Of a stretch of DNA of 64,000 nt, positions 17,704 through 25,619 are shown piece after piece; the stretch's first letter is position 1; every line of letters starts with the position of its first letter. The DNA comes from JBGQOG01 sp052113705. GTDB lineage: Bacteria; Pseudomonadota; Alphaproteobacteria; Rhodobacterales; Rhodobacteraceae. The notes under the pieces are model-generated. The model did not search any database. It was given only the letters and a program-made list of their open reading frames with translations, and was not told where the DNA came from. The stretch covers positions 418,944 to 482,943 of the forward strand of contig NZ_JBGQOG010000001.1 in assembly GCF_052113705.1 (NCBI RefSeq). Reading direction: 5' to 3'. A program made the position numbers and the translations under genes.

Positions 17704-18141
17704 GTGGCGGTGGATGAGCTGGATAAGAACATTCTCGGGCTGCTGGGGGGCGATGCGCGGATGTCGGTGGCCACCCTCGCGCGGCGGCTGAAGGTGGCGC
17801 GCTCAACCATTCAGGCGCGGCTGGAGCGGCTGGAGACCACCGGTGTGATCGCCGGCTACACGGTCAAGCTGGGCGAAGCGGCGCGGCAGGGGCGGATCCG
17901 CGCCACGGTTCTGCTGACGATCGAGCCGCGCGCGCAGGCCGCCATCCTCACCCGGCTGCGGACCCTGGCCGAGGTGGAGCGCATCCACACAACCTCGGGC
18001 CGGGTCGATCTGCTCTTGCAACTGAACGCCGGGTCCACCACCCAACTGGATACGGTGCTCGATCAGATCGGAGAGTTGTCCGGGGTGCGCGCCTCTGAAA
18101 GCCTGATCCACCTGACCACCAAAATGGACCGGGCTGTCTGA
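17704..18141 (+). CDS. Lrp/AsnC-family transcriptional regulator
   Basis: 145 residues: N-terminal HTH (LDKNILGLLGGDARMSVATLARRLKVARSTIQARLERLE, about 5-45) and C-terminal RAM domain. The start is GTG at 17704; no ATG lies near. Its head-to-head arrangement with ornithine decarboxylase suggests control of polyamine synthesis by an amino acid, probably together with autoregulation; this is inference from position. It resembles the other AsnC protein of this window (5736-6173) in length and domain plan but is clearly a separate paralogue. Confidence 0.85.
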   Translation: MAVDELDKNILGLLGGDARMSVATLARRLKVARSTIQARLERLETTGVIAGYTVKLGEAARQGRIRATVLLTIEPRAQAAILTRLRTLAEVERIHTTSGRVDLLLQLNAGSTTQLDTVLDQIGELSGVRASESLIHLTTKMDRAV

Positions 18142-18263
18142 GAAAACCTGCCCAAAAGGCTAGTATACTTCCGCGCAAGCGACAGATCCGTAACCGGGTG
18201 TTAACATAATTCATGTGTACGGTGGGGACTGTCACGGGATCTTATGGATCAGGGTGGGGAAAG

Positions 18264-18509
18264 ATGATGCAATCAGAGCGACATACTGCGGCACCTGCGC
18301 CCAAAGGCAAAGCCACCGCCACCATGAGCCGGGCCCTGCCCTATCCGGCAACGACTTCGCTCGCCCTGCGCCTCCACCGTCTGTTGCACCTGCCCGGCCG
18401 TTTGCATCTGGGAATTGAGGCGCATCCGGGCTGGTGGATTTTGCCCGCGGCGCTTTTGGGCGCGGCCTTCTGGATCTGGATCGCCCGTCTGATCGTCAGC
18501 GCTTTCTGA
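18264..18509 (+). CDS. small single-span membrane protein, function unknown
   Basis: 81 residues: a polar, Ala/Pro/Lys-rich N-terminal half, then one hydrophobic segment close to the C-terminus (about 57-80, GWWILPAALLGAAFWIWIARLIVSAF). A GGTGGGGA ribosome-binding stretch precedes ATG 18264; ATG 18267 is equally possible. I do not recognise a family. It lies 152 bases before valS in the same direction. Coding bias (G/C at third positions) supports a real gene. Confidence 0.55.
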   Translation: MMQSERHTAAPAPKGKATATMSRALPYPATTSLALRLHRLLHLPGRLHLGIEAHPGWWILPAALLGAAFWIWIARLIVSAF

Positions 18510-18661
18510 GCCGCACGGCCACGCGCGCTTTGAGGATCGGCTGATCCCGGCACCTCCGTCTTTGACGGCACCAGTTTCCCCGCTCTTGCACGGCGCGGCA
18601 CCCTTCCCCTTGAGGCACCTTGCGGTTAAACAGCAAGGCAACTTGATGCGGGACCAGACAG

Positions 18662-21600
18662 ATGCCGATGGAAAAAACATTCAACGCCGCCGAAGCCGAA
18701 GCCCGGATTGCCGCGGCCTGGGAAACGGGCGGAGCCTTCAAGGCGGGGGCGAACAAGCGCCGCGATGACACGTTCTGCATCATGATCCCGCCGCCGAACG
18801 TGACCGGCAGCCTTCACATGGGTCATGCGTTCAACAACACCTTGCAGGATATTCTGGTGCGCTGGCACCGGATGCGCGGCTTTGACACGCTCTGGCAGCC
18901 GGGCACCGACCACGCGGGTATCGCCACGCAGATGGTGGTTGAGCGCGAACTGGCTAAGGCCAAGGCCCCCTCGCGCCGCGAGATGGGCCGCGAAGCCTTC
19001 CTCGGCAAGGTCTGGGAATGGAAAGAGCAGTCGGGCGGCACCATCATGCAGCAGCTCCGGCGTCTGGGGGCCTCGTGTGACTACTCACGCGAAGCCTTTA
19101 CCATGTCGGGCAACTTCCCCGATGCGGTGATCCGCGTCTTTGTCGACATGTACAACAAGGGCCTGATCTACCGCGGCAAACGGCTGGTGAACTGGGACCC
19201 GCATTTCGAAACCGCGATCTCGGATCTTGAGGTCGAGAATATCGAGCAGCCCGGCCATATGTGGCATTTCAAATACAAGCTGGCGGGCGGCGAGACCTAT
19301 ACCTATGTCGAAAAGGACGCCGAGGGGAATGTGACCCTGTCGGAGACCCGCGACTATATCTCGATCGCCACCACCCGGCCGGAAACCATGCTGGGCGATG
19401 GCGCGGTGGCGGTGCATCCCGATGACGCGCGCTATGCGCCCATCGTGGGCAAGATGGTGCATCTGCCGCTTTGTGACCGGCTGATCCCGATTGTCACCGA
19501 TGAATATCCGGATGCGAATTTCGGCTCGGGCGCGGTGAAGATCACCGGCGCGCATGATTTCAACGACTATCAGGTGGCCAAGCGCTGCAACCTGCCGATG
19601 TACCGGCTGATGGACACCCGAGGCGCCATGCGCGCCGATGGCCTGCCCTACGCCGAGGCGGTCGAACGCGCCCGCGCAATTGCCGCCGGTGCCGAGGCAA
19701 GTGAGGCCGAGATTGACGCCCTCAACCTCGTGCCCGAGAAATTCCGGGGCATGGACCGCTTTGTGGCGCGTGAGGCGGTGATTGCCGACATCACCGCCGC
19801 CGGTCTGGCGGTGATGATCGAACAGACCCGCACCGACAAGGAAACCGGCGAAGAGGTCACCGAGACGGTGCCTTACGTCGAAGCGAAGCCGATCATGCAG
19901 CCCTTCGGCGATCGCTCGAAAGTGGTGATCGAGCCGATGCTGACCGATCAGTGGTTTGTTGAGACCTCGAAAATCGTCGGGCCTGCGCTGGATGCCGTCC
20001 GCTCGGGCCGGGTGAAAATCATGCCGGAAAGCGGCGAAAAGACCTATTATCATTGGCTGGAAAACATCGAACCCTGGTGCATCAGTCGCCAGCTCTGGTG
20101 GGGGCACCAGATCCCGGTATGGTATTTCCCCGGTCGAAATAAGGATGGATCAGCGTGCCCGCCGGAAGGCGACTACGATGGCCCTCTAATTATCTGTGCC
20201 TCAAGCAAAGAAGAGCTGGCGAGGATAGTCGGCGAGCGGTTTGGTGCTGAGGATTTCATTGAAATTCCGTCCGATTTCAATTTGCCCAACAACAACCTTA
20301 TGGACGCTTACTTGGTCAATTCTCTTCTCGGCGAAGACGATTTGCACAAGCACATGGTCGCATACCGCGACCCCGACGTGCTCGACACCTGGTTCTCCTC
20401 GGGCCTCTGGCCGATTGGCACCCTGGGCTGGCCGGAGCAGACGCCGGAATTGCAGAAATACTTCCCGACCAATGTGCTGGTCACCGGGCAGGACATCCTG
20501 TTCTTCTGGGTCGCCCGGATGATGATGATGCAGCTGGCGGTGGTGGATGAGGTGCCGTTCGACACCGTCTATCTGCACGGGTTGGTGCGCGATGCGAAGG
20601 GCAAGAAAATGTCCAAATCGCTCGGCAATGTCGTCGATCCGCTGGAGATCATTGACGAATACGGGGCTGACGCTTTGCGATTCACCAATGCGGCGATGGC
20701 CTCGCTCGGCGGCGTGCTGAAACTCGACATGCAGCGCATCGCGGGCTACCGCAATTTCGGCACCAAGATCTGGAACGCCACCCGCTTTGCCGAGATGAAC
20801 GGCGTGTTTGAGGGCGATGCCGCCCCCGGCATTCCGCGGCCCACCGGCACGGTGAACCGCTGGATCATCGGCGAATGCGCCAAGGTGCGCGAAGAGGTGG
20901 ATGCGGCGCTGGCCAATTACCGCTTCAACGATGCCGCCAATGCGCTTTACGCCTTTGTCTGGGGCAAGGTCTGCGACTGGTATGTCGAATTTGCCAAGCC
21001 GTTGTTTGACGGCGATCAGGCCGGGGAAACCCGCGCCACCATGCGCTGGGTGCTGGATCAGTGCTATGTCCTGTCGCACCCGATCATGCCCTTCATCACC
21101 GAAGAGCTGTGGGCGCTGACCGCGACCAACCGCACCAAGCCGCTCGTCCATGCCGATTGGCCGGAATATGGCGCCGAGCTGATCGACGCCGAGGCCGACC
21201 GCGAAATGAACTGGGTGATCGGCCTGATCGAAGAGATCCGCTCGGCCCGCGCGCAGATGGGGGTGCCGGTGGGCCTCAAACTGCCAATGGTGCTGACCGA
21301 AGCCGATGAGGCGGCGCGCGCAGCGCTCGCCCGGAATGAGGCAATCATCTTCCGCCTCGCCCGGGTGGACAGCGTGACCGAGGCCGCCGCCCCCAAAGGC
21401 TCGATTGCCATCGCGGCGCCGGGTGCCTCTTTCGCGCTGCCGCTGGAGGGGGTGATTGACGTTGCCGCCGAAAAAACCCGGCTGGAAAAGGCACTTGCGA
21501 AGATCGAGAAGGACATGTCGGGCCTGCGCAACCGGCTGAACAACCCGAAATTCGTGGCCAGCGCCGCCGAGGAAGTGGTGGAAGAAACCCGCGAGAAACT

Positions 21601-21667
21601 GGCGCAGGGCGACGAGGAGGCGGCCAAGGTCGCCGCCGCCGTCAAGCGTCTGGCGGATATGGGCTGA
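18662..21667 (+). CDS. valS: valyl-tRNA synthetase
   Basis: Class I synthetase charging tRNA-Val, 1001 residues. The HIGH motif is HMGH (52-55) after PPPNVTGSL. KMSKS is at 649-653. The CP1 editing domain follows the first Rossmann half (SIATTRPETMLGDGAVAVHP). The C-terminal coiled coil typical of ValRS spans about 920-1000 (TRLEKALAKIEKDMSGLRNRLNNPKF). Between the conserved WWGHQIPVWY and DPDVLDTWFSSGLWP blocks (about residues 493-575) there is a segment clearly longer than the usual ~30-residue linker, with much lower GC and AT-rich codons. ATG 18662 and ATG 18668 both fit the start. Confidence 0.97.
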   Translation: MPMEKTFNAAEAEARIAAAWETGGAFKAGANKRRDDTFCIMIPPPNVTGSLHMGHAFNNTLQDILVRWHRMRGFDTLWQPGTDHAGIATQMVVERELAKAKAPSRREMGREAFLGKVWEWKEQSGGTIMQQLRRLGASCDYSREAFTMSGNFPDAVIRVFVDMYNKGLIYRGKRLVNWDPHFETAISDLEVENIEQPGHMWHFKYKLAGGETYTYVEKDAEGNVTLSETRDYISIATTRPETMLGDGAVAVHPDDARYAPIVGKMVHLPLCDRLIPIVTDEYPDANFGSGAVKITGAHDFNDYQVAKRCNLPMYRLMDTRGAMRADGLPYAEAVERARAIAAGAEASEAEIDALNLVPEKFRGMDRFVAREAVIADITAAGLAVMIEQTRTDKETGEEVTETVPYVEAKPIMQPFGDRSKVVIEPMLTDQWFVETSKIVGPALDAVRSGRVKIMPESGEKTYYHWLENIEPWCISRQLWWGHQIPVWYFPGRNKDGSACPPEGDYDGPLIICASSKEELARIVGERFGAEDFIEIPSDFNLPNNNLMDAYLVNSLLGEDDLHKHMVAYRDPDVLDTWFSSGLWPIGTLGWPEQTPELQKYFPTNVLVTGQDILFFWVARMMMMQLAVVDEVPFDTVYLHGLVRDAKGKKMSKSLGNVVDPLEIIDEYGADALRFTNAAMASLGGVLKLDMQRIAGYRNFGTKIWNATRFAEMNGVFEGDAAPGIPRPTGTVNRWIIGECAKVREEVDAALANYRFNDAANALYAFVWGKVCDWYVEFAKPLFDGDQAGETRATMRWVLDQCYVLSHPIMPFITEELWALTATNRTKPLVHADWPEYGAELIDAEADREMNWVIGLIEEIRSARAQMGVPVGLKLPMVLTEADEAARAALARNEAIIFRLARVDSVTEAAAPKGSIAIAAPGASFALPLEGVIDVAAEKTRLEKALAKIEKDMSGLRNRLNNPKFVASAAEEVVEETREKLAQGDEEAAKVAAAVKRLADMG
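20136..20375 (+). other. lower-GC insert inside valS
   Basis: About 240 in-frame bases with G+C near one half by eye, against about two thirds on both sides. Codons rare in the neighbouring genes (CTA, ATT, ATA, TCA, AAT, TTG) cluster here. It encodes a polar, acidic stretch (GRNKDGSACPPEGDYDGPL...) with no obvious motif except a SKEELARIVGERFG helix. Confidence 0.75.
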
Positions 21668-21690
21668 CCCATTTCGCAGCGTCAAAAGCG

Positions 21691-21719
21691 GCCCCTCGCA
21701 GCGATGCGGGGGGCTTTTT
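21691..21719 (+). terminator. valS terminator
   Basis: GC-rich stem GCCCCTCGCA / TGCGGGGGGC with a GCGA tetraloop, followed by TTTTT, 24 bases after the valS stop. A textbook intrinsic terminator. Confidence 0.9.
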
Positions 21720-21859
21720 CATGTCTGCCGGGCGCCAGTCCTCCCCGGGCCGCGACATCCTGCTGCAAGGCGGTCCAGCGCGGCAAATGACGCCGCCGTG
21801 CGGGCCCATGGCTTGCGGCCGGAGCGAAAGGCTGCCACGCTCAGCCAACGGAGGCCATG

Positions 21860-22195
21860 ATGTCCAACTGGCTGAGCCGCCTTGTCGAGCGGCAAATTCT
21901 GAAAGCGCAGGCCACGGGTCAGCTTACCGGGCTGGCCGGCGAGGGTGAACCTTTGCCCGAACGCCCGGGCGACGCTTTCATCTCGGCGGGCGATGCGGCG
22001 GGGTTCCGGATCATGGCAGAGGCGGGAGTGCTGCCGCCGGAAATCGAGCTGAAAAAGCAGGTGGCGGCGGCGTTGCAGGAACTTGCGGCGCTCACCGATC
22101 CTGACGCCCGCAAGGCGGCGATGGCGCGTCTGGCAGATCTGCAAATGCGGCAGGCCATGGCCGAGGAATCGCGCCGCGCCTTTCTGCGGCCCTGA
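21860..22195 (+). CDS. DUF1992 (DnaJ-homologue C28-like) protein
   Basis: 111-residue protein matching the DUF1992 pattern: an N-terminal helix WLSRLVERQILKAQATGQLTGLAGEGEPLP, then a helix-rich C-terminal half (ELKKQVAAALQELAALTDP). The human relative DNAJC28 has this domain beside a J domain; bacterial members are stand-alone and uncharacterised. ATG 21860 was preferred over ATG 21857 because GGAGG lies 5 bases before it. It stands alone after the valS terminator; its stop is 3 bases from the convergent membrane protein stop. Confidence 0.82.
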   Translation: MSNWLSRLVERQILKAQATGQLTGLAGEGEPLPERPGDAFISAGDAAGFRIMAEAGVLPPEIELKKQVAAALQELAALTDPDARKAAMARLADLQMRQAMAEESRRAFLRP

Positions 22196-22198
22196 CCC

Positions 22199-22729
22199 TC
22201 ACCGCCGCAGAATCCGCGCGGCCAGGGCCGAGAGCACGGCCAGTCCGCCGCCGACCGCGCCGCCGAGATAGCTGAAATCATGGATCAATCCGACGCGGCC
22301 AAAGGCATAGGCGTCTTTGACCCCCGCGGGCATCGGCACCTGCAACCCCGCCGCCTCAAGCCGGGGCCAGAGCAGATAGCCCGCCACGGCAAACAGCGCC
22401 GCCATGGCCACCACCCAAAACGCCCCGCGCAAAAGCGAGCGCGCCATCGCCGCCGCGTCGCGCTGAATCAGGTTCAGCGTGGCGAGCATCACCCCCAGCC
22501 CTGCGCCCACCCACCAGGTGGCCAGCACGCCCACAGCCGCCACCCGCAGGTGCAGCATCAGAGCCCCCTCGCCCGGAGCGGGAACAAGGTGGAATTGCAG
22601 AAATTTCAGGGCCGTATAGTATTCGGGCGAAATTCCATAGGTCACCTGATCATGCAGCGCGCCAAAGAGGGCGGCCAGACCCACCGCCCCCGCCACACCC
22701 GCACTCCAGACCGCTGCTTTTCCCATCAT
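22199..22729 (-). CDS. four-helix membrane protein, function unknown
   Basis: 176 residues with about four hydrophobic helices (near 5-25, 58-85, 98-120, 148-172). The loop after helix one contains HDQVTYGISPEYYTALKFLQF, which has the look of a conserved family signature. I recall similar membrane proteins of unknown function in other bacteria but cannot name the family with certainty. A tandem ATG pair at 22729/22726 opens the gene. It diverges from the HisC-like aminotransferase across only 18 bases, so the two starts must share a very compact promoter region or overlap their promoters. Confidence 0.7.
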   Translation of the reverse strand: MMGKAAVWSAGVAGAVGLAALFGALHDQVTYGISPEYYTALKFLQFHLVPAPGEGALMLHLRVAAVGVLATWWVGAGLGVMLATLNLIQRDAAAMARSLLRGAFWVVAMAALFAVAGYLLWPRLEAAGLQVPMPAGVKDAYAFGRVGLIHDFSYLGGAVGGGLAVLSALAARILRR

Positions 22730-22747
22730 CCCTCCGAAAGTGCCCCC

Positions 22748-23860
22748 ATGCAGACCCCGCGCTACACGCCCCTCATCGCCAGCCTGCCCGCCTCGGTTCC
22801 CTTTGTGGGGCCGGAAACCCAGGAACGCCAGCGCGGCGCTGCCTTCGCGGCCCGTCTCGGCGCGAATGAGAACGGCTTTGGCCCCAGCCCCCGGGCGATT
22901 GCCGCGATGCAGGCGGCAGCGGGCGAGGTCTGGATGTATGGCGACCCCGAGAATCACGACCTGCGCGCAGCACTTGCCGCGCATCACGGTGTCACACCCG
23001 CGCATATCGTGGTGGGCGAGGGGATCGACGGGCTGCTGGGCTATCTCGTGCGGCTGATCATCGGGCCGGGCGATCCGGTGGTCACCTCGGACGGCGCCTA
23101 TCCGACCTTCAACTACCATGTCACCGGTTTTGGCGGCAGCCTGCACAAAGTGCCCTATCTCGGCGATCATGAAGACCCCGAGGCGCTGGTGGCGCTGGCG
23201 GCGAAAGTGGCGGCAAAGCTCGTCTATATCGCCAATCCCGACAATCCGATGGGCAGCCATCACGAGGGGCAGACGATTGCCGCAATGGTCGAGGCACTGC
23301 CCGAGGGCTGCCTGATGGTGCTGGACGAGGCCTATATCGACCTTGCGCCAAAGGCCGCCGTGGCCGAGATCGACCCCGATGACCGGCGGGTGATCCGCAT
23401 GCGGACCTTTTCCAAGGGCTACGGCATGGCGGGCGCGCGGGTGGGGTATGCCATCGGCCACCCCGAGCTGATCACCGCCTTCAACAAGATCCGCAACCAT
23501 TTCGGCATGTGTCGGATCAGCCAGGCGGGGGCGCTGGCGGCGCTGGCTGATCAGGACTGGCTGACCCGGGTGCGCCAGCATGTGACCACCGCCCGCGCCC
23601 GGCTGGCGGGAATTGCGGTCGCCAATGGCCTGGCACCCCTGCCCTCGGCCACCAATTTCCTGACGATGGACACCGGCGGCGACGGCGCCCATGCGCGCGC
23701 ACTGCTGGCCGCCCTGACCGAGGAAGGGATCTTTGCCCGCATGCCCTTTGTGGCACCGCAGGACCGCTGCATCCGGGTCAGCTGCGGGCCTGAGGCGGCG
23801 ATGGCAGCCTTTGCCGCCGCCCTGCCCCGCGCGCTGGCGCGTCTGGACGTGCAAAAGTAA
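22748..23860 (+). CDS. HisC-like PLP-dependent aminotransferase
   Basis: 370-residue fold-type I class I/II aminotransferase, closest in pattern to histidinol-phosphate aminotransferases. The PLP Lys lies in RTFSKGYGMAGARVGY, YIANPDNPMG contains the Asn/Pro signature, and VLDEAYIDL holds the Asp that binds the pyridine nitrogen. The C-terminal Arg for the substrate carboxylate is in IRVSCG. No his genes are nearby, so an aromatic- or branched-amino-acid role cannot be excluded. ATG 22748 was chosen because MQTPRYTPLIASLPASVPF fits HisC-type N-termini; upstream open frame is not similar. Confidence 0.85.
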   Translation: MQTPRYTPLIASLPASVPFVGPETQERQRGAAFAARLGANENGFGPSPRAIAAMQAAAGEVWMYGDPENHDLRAALAAHHGVTPAHIVVGEGIDGLLGYLVRLIIGPGDPVVTSDGAYPTFNYHVTGFGGSLHKVPYLGDHEDPEALVALAAKVAAKLVYIANPDNPMGSHHEGQTIAAMVEALPEGCLMVLDEAYIDLAPKAAVAEIDPDDRRVIRMRTFSKGYGMAGARVGYAIGHPELITAFNKIRNHFGMCRISQAGALAALADQDWLTRVRQHVTTARARLAGIAVANGLAPLPSATNFLTMDTGGDGAHARALLAALTEEGIFARMPFVAPQDRCIRVSCGPEAAMAAFAAALPRALARLDVQK

Positions 23861-23868
23861 CATCAGGC

Positions 23869-23892
23869 GGGGGGATCGGCGGCTTTCCCCCC
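23869..23892 (+). terminator. hairpin after the aminotransferase
   Basis: GGGGGGA...TCCCCCC stem with a 10-base loop, 8 bases after the stop; no T-tract, so termination is uncertain. Confidence 0.4.
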
Positions 23893-23974
23893 GTTACAGA
23901 CGGATCACCGGCTGGTGATTTGTCCGGATGTGCCCCGGCAGGCAGAGTTTCCCCACCAACTCCGAGGCAGAATC

Positions 23975-24184
23975 ATGAAAACCACCAAGACGCAAAAACG
24001 CGCGATCCTCCTGTCGCCCCTGGCCTTCGCCCTGACCTTCGGCGCCTATGCCGAAGCGCGCAGCCCCGACAGTTTCGACGCCGCCAACCCGGCCGAGCGG
24101 CGCGAGATGAGCAACCGCGCCACCGAGAAAGACACCGGCGAGATCGCCTGGATGATCAGCTGGCTGGAAAAGCACGGCAACTGA
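23975..24184 (+). CDS. small exported protein, unknown function
   Basis: 69 residues. Residues 1-27 form a signal peptide (Lys-rich start, then ILLSPLAFALTFGAYAEA with likely cleavage after AYA or AEA). The mature part of about 42 residues is charged and helical (NPAERREMSNRATEKDTGEIAWMISWLEKHGN) and has no cysteine. ATG 23975 is the start consistent with a signal peptide. No family recognised; the third-position GC bias supports coding. Confidence 0.55.
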   Translation: MKTTKTQKRAILLSPLAFALTFGAYAEARSPDSFDAANPAERREMSNRATEKDTGEIAWMISWLEKHGN

Positions 24185-24188
24185 CGCG

Positions 24189-24242
24189 AAAAAAGGCCGC
24201 GCCCTCTCGCCCCCCGGATCGCCGGCGGGCGGGGCTGCGGCC
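24189..24242 (-). terminator. terminator of the ROK regulator gene
   Basis: On the minus strand a GGCCGC-A-GCCC / GGGC-GCGGCC stem begins at the stop codon of the ROK gene and is followed by TTTTTT. The loop is long and may itself fold. Confidence 0.6.
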
Positions 24243-25454
24243 CTATTCTTCGGCGCCCGGCCGCATGTGAAAGGCCTGACGGCCCAGCAGATATTGCGCG
24301 GATATCGGCAGGCTTGCCGCCCCCATCACCCGCGCCTGCGCCCCCACCGAGCCTTCGCGGATCACCGGCAGCAAGATGCCCTGGGTGTCCAGCTGCGTCA
24401 GCTCATGCCGGACCCGCTCGATCAGCCGCCCGCGCACGGCGGCCGGAAAGGCGCCATCAATCAGCACGGCCTCGAAATCAATCACCGCACAGACCGCCAC
24501 AATCGCCACCGCGAGGGATTTCCCCGCCTCCGCGATCCAGGCCTCCAGCGCGCGGCCCAGATCGGCCCAGCCCTCCGGGCCGCGCCAGATCTGCATCGGA
24601 TCGCGCCCGGCCTCCTCCAGCAACCGCTCGAGCACATAGAGCGAGGCATGGTTGATCAGCTGATGTCCGGGCCGGGCGGTATCGCCCACCGGCAAGGTGC
24701 CAAAGGCCCCGGCATTGCCCGACCGCCCGGAATAGACCGAATCATTCAGCACCACACCGCCGCCGATGAAATAGCCCACAAAGAAATAGGCATAATCGGC
24801 CAAGGATCGGCCCTGCCCCAAAGCGTGCTCGGCGGCACAGGCGGCGGTGGCATCATTGGCCACATAGACGCGGTAATCACAAAAAGCGGCGATTTCCGAA
24901 ATGAAATCAAAGTCGCGCCAGCGCGCCATTTCCGCAGGCGTCGCCTTGACCGCATCCAGCCAGTTCCACAGCTCAAACGGCGAGGCGATGCCGATCCCGG
25001 CGATGCGCGCCTTTTCGGCGGGCGTCAGATCCGCCTCAATCGCGGTCAACCCGCCGCGCAGCACATCCATCACCGCATCCGGGGTCGGATAGGCATAGGT
25101 CACCGAAAAGCTGCGCCGCAGCCCGCCCGCCAGATCCATCAGCACCAGATCGCAGCTGCGCCGCCCGATCTTAAGCCCGAGTGACAGCACCCCTTCGGGC
25201 CGCAAAGCCACCGGCGTCAGCGGTTTGCCCACCTTGCCGCGCAGAGGCTCTCCCTTGATCAGCAGACCATCCGCCTCCAGCCGCCGCAGGATCACCGAGA
25301 CGGTCTGCGCGGACAATCCGGTGCGGCGCGCGATGTCGGCACTGGCAATCGCGCCGTGCCGCTGCACCAGCGACAGGATCAACCGCTCGTTGTGGTCGCG
25401 CACGCCGGTCTGGTTCGCCCCCCCTGCCGGATCGCGGATCTCCGCTTCTGCCAT
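24243..25454 (-). CDS. frcR: ROK-family transcriptional regulator, FrcR-like
   Basis: 403 residues. An N-terminal winged HTH (about 20-70, LILSLVQRHGAIASADIARRTGLSAQTVSVILRRLEADGLL) is followed by a ROK sugar-kinase-like domain. The kinase-type glycine loop is altered and the zinc-binding Cys triplet of NagC/Mlc is not obvious, as expected for a non-kinase regulator. Divergent from a fructose-type ABC operon with the same gene arrangement as the Sinorhizobium frc locus. ATG 25454 follows GGAGGAG. It probably represses frcBCA until sugar binds; the effector is inferred from position. Confidence 0.85.
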   Translation of the reverse strand: MAEAEIRDPAGGANQTGVRDHNERLILSLVQRHGAIASADIARRTGLSAQTVSVILRRLEADGLLIKGEPLRGKVGKPLTPVALRPEGVLSLGLKIGRRSCDLVLMDLAGGLRRSFSVTYAYPTPDAVMDVLRGGLTAIEADLTPAEKARIAGIGIASPFELWNWLDAVKATPAEMARWRDFDFISEIAAFCDYRVYVANDATAACAAEHALGQGRSLADYAYFFVGYFIGGGVVLNDSVYSGRSGNAGAFGTLPVGDTARPGHQLINHASLYVLERLLEEAGRDPMQIWRGPEGWADLGRALEAWIAEAGKSLAVAIVAVCAVIDFEAVLIDGAFPAAVRGRLIERVRHELTQLDTQGILLPVIREGSVGAQARVMGAASLPISAQYLLGRQAFHMRPGAEE

Positions 25455-25489
25455 ATTCGTCTCCTCCGCCCGCACTATGACCTCGTCTC

Positions 25490-25501
25490 GATTTATAAAT
25501 C
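25490..25501. promoter_or_regulatory. candidate FrcR operator
   Basis: Perfect 12-base palindrome GATTTATAAATC (TCGATTTATAAATCAA in context), followed 8 bases later by a related GATTTATTTATTGA. AT-rich palindromes of this type are usual for ROK regulators. It sits between the divergent frcR and frcB starts and just upstream of a TTGACA hexamer. Confidence 0.6.
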
Positions 25502-25516
25502 AATCGGATTTATTTA

Positions 25517-25546
25517 TTGACAGCATGCCCCGAGTCGGCCTTTTAT
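25517..25546 (+). promoter_or_regulatory. frcB promoter
   Basis: TTGACA (25517-25522), 18-base spacer, TTTTAT (25541-25546). It leaves a 5' leader of about 65-70 bases before the GTG start. The candidate operator lies immediately upstream. Confidence 0.5.
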
Positions 25547-25619
25547 GGCCTCGTTCGGTCCCCGACGAGGGACCATCGATCCCGCAGTTGGGAGCTGCGG
25601 TTCACCGGGAGGACTACAC

